From NCBI GenBank assembly GCA_036939355.1, contig JALLAP010001684.1, forward strand, positions 1 through 10,706: 10,706 nucleotides of DNA. The letters are read 5' to 3'. A program made the translations under genes and the position numbers. The notes under the pieces were generated by a model that saw only the letters and a list, made by a program, of their open reading frames with translations, was not told where the DNA came from and searched no databases. Within the stretch, counting starts at the first letter, position 1. Each line of letters opens with the position of its first letter. This DNA comes from Thalassiosira profunda. Its lineage: Eukaryota > Bacillariophyta > Thalassiosirophyceae > Thalassiosirales > Thalassiosiraceae. Positions 8,553 to 10,706 of this stretch are shown here, piece by piece.

Positions 8553-9023
8553 ATGCTTCGAGTCCTGTACGCTGGGAGATCCGCGGCCGGCCGCCTCGGC
8601 GCGGCGGCGCGTCCCCTTTCGATGTGGGCGGAGCCTTCGTCCGCCGTCCCCGCCACCTCAGAATTGCAACGAACAAACCATTCGGTCCCACAGCGACGCC
8701 GGTATCACCAATCCGCGCCTCTGCCCAAATCCGCGGACGGTGTGCACGTCTCCTTCGAGAGCGGATCGTCCGACGCGGCAAAATCGGAGCCAGCAAAGGG
8801 GGGCGGCGACAGCGCTGCTGCGTCCGGCAGCGCGTGCTCCCAGGGAATCCCCGACGTAGAGGAAGAGGAGGAAGAGGAGCAGGAGGAAATGTTCGTGACG
8901 GCCGATCCGGTGTTGGGGCACGGAAACAGACAGGAGTGGGGAGGGCCGCGGAGGGGCGGGAGGTTGGCCGAGCCCACGCGGTTTGGGGATTGGGAGCGGA
9001 AGGGCCGGTGCACTGATTTCTGA
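8553..9023 (+). CDS. SDHAF4: Succinate dehydrogenase assembly factor 4, mitochondrial (DUF1674 family)
   Basis: Small mitochondrial chaperone that binds flavinated SdhA and helps it join SdhB during complex II assembly. The 156-residue product ends in the family signature EPTRFGDWERKGRCTDF (140-156), nearly the same as animal and fungal SDHAF4 C-termini. The N-terminus MLRVLYAGRSAAGRLGAAAR is rich in Arg, Ala and Leu and lacks acidic residues until position 27, a typical matrix presequence. ATG 8553 lies in ACACCATGC; the open frame above it starts only at GTG, so this start is preferred. The middle (about 55-115) is low complexity with a Glu run (103-112). The signature usually reads GGPxGPEPTR; here GGPRRGGRLAEPTR is a few residues longer. 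It is intronless, divergent from the USP32-like gene and convergent with the VAT1-like gene. Confidence 0.93.
   Translation: MLRVLYAGRSAAGRLGAAARPLSMWAEPSSAVPATSELQRTNHSVPQRRRYHQSAPLPKSADGVHVSFESGSSDAAKSEPAKGGGDSAAASGSACSQGIPDVEEEEEEEQEEMFVTADPVLGHGNRQEWGGPRRGGRLAEPTRFGDWERKGRCTDF
8938..8960 (+). other. Potential G-quadruplex within SDHAF4
   Basis: Four G-tracts (GGGG, GGG, GGGG, GGG) separated by loops of 1, 7 and 1 nt fit the G3+N1-7 rule on the coding strand. The tract encodes the GGPRRGG part of the conserved C-terminal region, so codon choice alone may explain it. Confidence 0.5.
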
Positions 9024-9134
9024 TTCTGATATCTGTCCCTTGAGACAGGTTTGATAGGAGTGCTGCTTCAATGCAACGGTTGATGACAGGAGGAGGAATG
9101 TTTGCAACATTCGGTGTACCGCAATGGTGTGCAT
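9024..9134. other. Tail-to-tail spacer (SDHAF4 / VAT1-like) with a short hairpin
   Basis: 111 bp between two convergent stop codons. It holds a 5-bp stem CTGTC/GACAG (9033-9037 and 9044-9048, 6-nt loop), too weak to call a defined element. No AATAAA is seen on either strand. Confidence 0.6.
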
Positions 9135-10499
9135 TCACCGTTGCAAATCCAGCGCGGGTCCTGTCGTCAAAATAATCTTGCCCGAGCTTTTTCCGCTCTG
9201 GATGAGGGCGTGCGCTTCAGCGATCCTCTCCATGGGCATCTCGCATATCCGCGGACAGCTCAGCTTCCCGTCTTCTATCCACTCCAACACCTGATCGAAC
9301 ATTCCGGACAATACCTCTGTCTCCTCCGAGAAGAAAGACAGATTAAACCCCAGTATCGACTTGTTGGCGACAGTCAAATCCATTGCATCAAATTTCGGCA
9401 GGGCTGCTGCCTTCTTTGCCATGCGGGCCCATTCCAATGGGTTGAGCATCGAGCTCCCCATCGGTAGATTTGAGTGAAACCCGAACACCACCAACCTACC
9501 CGAAGGCGCCAAATGATCGTACGATTCCTGCAGCGTTGAAACCCCATTTGCATCCATGATGGTTGCATATCCTTCAGGGCTGGCCATTTCCGCCATTCTC
9601 CACAGGTTCTCCATGCTCTTGTCTATCACTACATCACACCCAAGAGACTTTGCATCTTCCACCTTCGACGTCGACCCCACCACGCCCACGACGTGCAACC
9701 CCAATATCTTCGACATCTGCACCAGAAAACTCCCCACCCCGCCCGCCGCGGAATGGATGAGGATCGATTTGTTCGTGAATTGATATCGGCTCCCGCCTCC
9801 GGTGGTGATGGGAAAGTATCCCGCAAGATGCAATGCATACAACGCCGTTAGTGAAACGGCGGGGAACGCCGCCGCCTCGGCAAAGCTCTCGATGCAGTCG
9901 GGAATCTTCCGGAGTTGTTTTGTGGGGCAGCAGACTCGGTCCGAGTACGCGCCGAACAGGGTGCAGCCGAAGACCCTGTCGCCCACCTTCAGTGTATGCC
10001 GATTGTTATTGTCGCCGTCAGTGGCCGCACGCTCGACCGTCCCCGCAACGTCAAATCCAGGCACGATTGGCCAGCCAACGAACTTCTTCGCGCTTTCGTA
10101 AAGGCCCCATCTGATTGTGCAGTCCGCGTAGTTTACAGAGAACGCCTCGTTGCGAATGATCACACAGTCTGCTGGGAGAGTCGTCCGCAAATCTGCAGCG
10201 GTGTAGGGCGGCGAGCTGACGTGCCTCACGTTGTACCCGATGGTGCAGATGCCCTCCTTCAGCGTCACCAACCGCAGTTGCTCCATGCCCCCCGGTCTCC
10301 CGATGGAGATGCAGCGGGTGCGAGAGTCGCCTCGCGAGTTGGTACCATCGCCCTCCTCGGTATCCTCCTCAGGTGATGTCGGGAGGAGGAGCGGAAGCAG
10401 CGACGGCGCGAATGTAGTCACAAGCCAGCTGAGGATGTTTGCCAGGGCCGCGAGGAGGATGTCGGGGTCCTGACCAAGGATTGTGCGCTTCGCCGCCAT
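9135..10499 (-). CDS. VAT1-like / quinone oxidoreductase-like zinc-free MDR enzyme with N-terminal hydrophobic segment
   Basis: Medium-chain dehydrogenase/reductase, expected to reduce quinones or enones with NAD(P)H; the true substrate is unknown. From the ATG at 10497-10499 it has 454 residues. Residues 14-39 are strongly hydrophobic (DILLAALANILSWLV onward), a likely membrane anchor or targeting signal, followed by an acidic linker. The GroES-like part starts near 72 (MEQLRLV) with NYADCTIRWGLY and PGFDVAGTVE. The Rossmann motif AAGGVG is at 251-256. Structural-zinc cysteines are absent. The C-terminal block FNLSFFSEETEVLSG and GKIILTT resembles animal VAT-1 and its homologues. The frame stays open to another ATG at 10656-10658, which would add 53 residues. 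I prefer 10499 because its context (A at -3, G at +4) is strong and the extension lacks recognisable features, but 10658 is not excluded. No intron is visible. Confidence 0.85.
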   Translation of the reverse strand: MAAKRTILGQDPDILLAALANILSWLVTTFAPSLLPLLLPTSPEEDTEEGDGTNSRGDSRTRCISIGRPGGMEQLRLVTLKEGICTIGYNVRHVSSPPYTAADLRTTLPADCVIIRNEAFSVNYADCTIRWGLYESAKKFVGWPIVPGFDVAGTVERAATDGDNNNRHTLKVGDRVFGCTLFGAYSDRVCCPTKQLRKIPDCIESFAEAAAFPAVSLTALYALHLAGYFPITTGGGSRYQFTNKSILIHSAAGGVGSFLVQMSKILGLHVVGVVGSTSKVEDAKSLGCDVVIDKSMENLWRMAEMASPEGYATIMDANGVSTLQESYDHLAPSGRLVVFGFHSNLPMGSSMLNPLEWARMAKKAAALPKFDAMDLTVANKSILGFNLSFFSEETEVLSGMFDQVLEWIEDGKLSCPRICEMPMERIAEAHALIQSGKSSGKIILTTGPALDLQR

Positions 10500-10644
10500 G
10501 ATTGCAGTGCAGTGCTGCACCGTGCCGTGTTTGATGTTGATGTTGAAGCACGGCGGAGAAAAATCTTTTCTCTGGCTGCCACCCCTGAAGCTGAAGACCT
10601 CGACAGAGCCGAGCAGCCTCCCTTTGCAATTCTCCTCCTCGCAT
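10369..10644 (-). other. Overlapping upstream ORF (91 codons) at the VAT1-like start
   Basis: Starts at ATG 10642-10644 in a different frame from the enzyme and runs past its preferred ATG by about 130 nt. The product has no recognisable domain. It is best seen as a possible regulatory uORF, or as untranslated sequence if transcription starts below 10644. Confidence 0.25.
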
Positions 10645-10706
10645 CGATCTTCTCGCATCGATCTGACTTGCAGCTATGAGGATATTGAATTGCTTGCTGG
10701 CTGCTC
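10500..10706 (-). promoter_or_regulatory. Leader and upstream flank of the VAT1-like gene
   Basis: Contains an in-frame upstream ATG (10658) and an out-of-frame one (10644). Two dyads lie near the preferred start: GTGCAG-TG-CTGCAC (10507-10520) and GCCGTG/CACGGC (10524-10529 and 10549-10554, 19-nt gap). No clear TATA box is seen. If 10658 is the real start, 10500-10658 is coding. Confidence 0.45.
10641..10664. repeat. Direct repeat GCATCGATCT (14-bp period)
   Basis: Two identical 10-bp copies at 10641-10650 and 10655-10664, separated by TCTC. Each contains the palindrome ATCGAT, and on the - strand each carries an ATG (10644 and 10658). Confidence 0.8.

Overview
The window is nuclear DNA from a eukaryote, probably a unicellular one with a compact, GC-rich, intron-poor genome. 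The evidence is one GT-AG intron, long intronless genes, ATG starts in Kozak-like contexts, a myristoylation-type N-terminus, a mitochondrial presequence, and proteins with no bacterial counterpart (RFC3, DUSP/USP deubiquitinase, SDHAF4, VAT1-like). The deubiquitinase carries Tudor/MBT-like inserts that remind me of stramenopile (diatom or oomycete) USPs. That taxonomic guess is weak inference; nothing here proves it.

Layout, left to right. (1) RFC3, clamp-loader small subunit, + strand, two exons (12-659, 794-1294). (2) A 154-bp tail-to-tail spacer. (3) A very long gene on the - strand, 1449-8052, encoding a USP32-like ubiquitin-specific protease. It reads as two ORFs in different frames meeting exactly at the single undetermined base of the window (N at 6636). 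Ignoring that base gives one uninterrupted 2200-residue protein: MGC acylation motif, disordered and helical N-region, DUSP, UBL, Tudor/MBT-like barrel, USP N-lobe, internal UBL, second Tudor/MBT-like barrel, USP C-lobe. (4) A 500-bp divergent promoter region (8053-8552) with an AT-rich core, a TATA-like box for the - strand gene and short upstream ORFs. (5) SDHAF4, succinate dehydrogenase assembly factor, + strand, 8553-9023. (6) A 111-bp tail-to-tail spacer. (7) A VAT1/quinone-oxidoreductase-like zinc-free MDR enzyme on the - strand, 9135-10499, possibly starting at 10658, with an N-terminal hydrophobic segment. (8) Its leader and upstream flank to 10706.

The genes are housekeeping or regulatory and do not form a pathway: DNA replication, ubiquitin signalling at membranes or chromatin, respiratory complex II assembly, and an NAD(P)H-dependent reductase. 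I see no mobile element, CRISPR array, tRNA or rRNA. The most notable object is the deubiquitinase, both for its N-interrupted reading frame and for its two methyl-reader-like barrels, one placed inside the catalytic domain.
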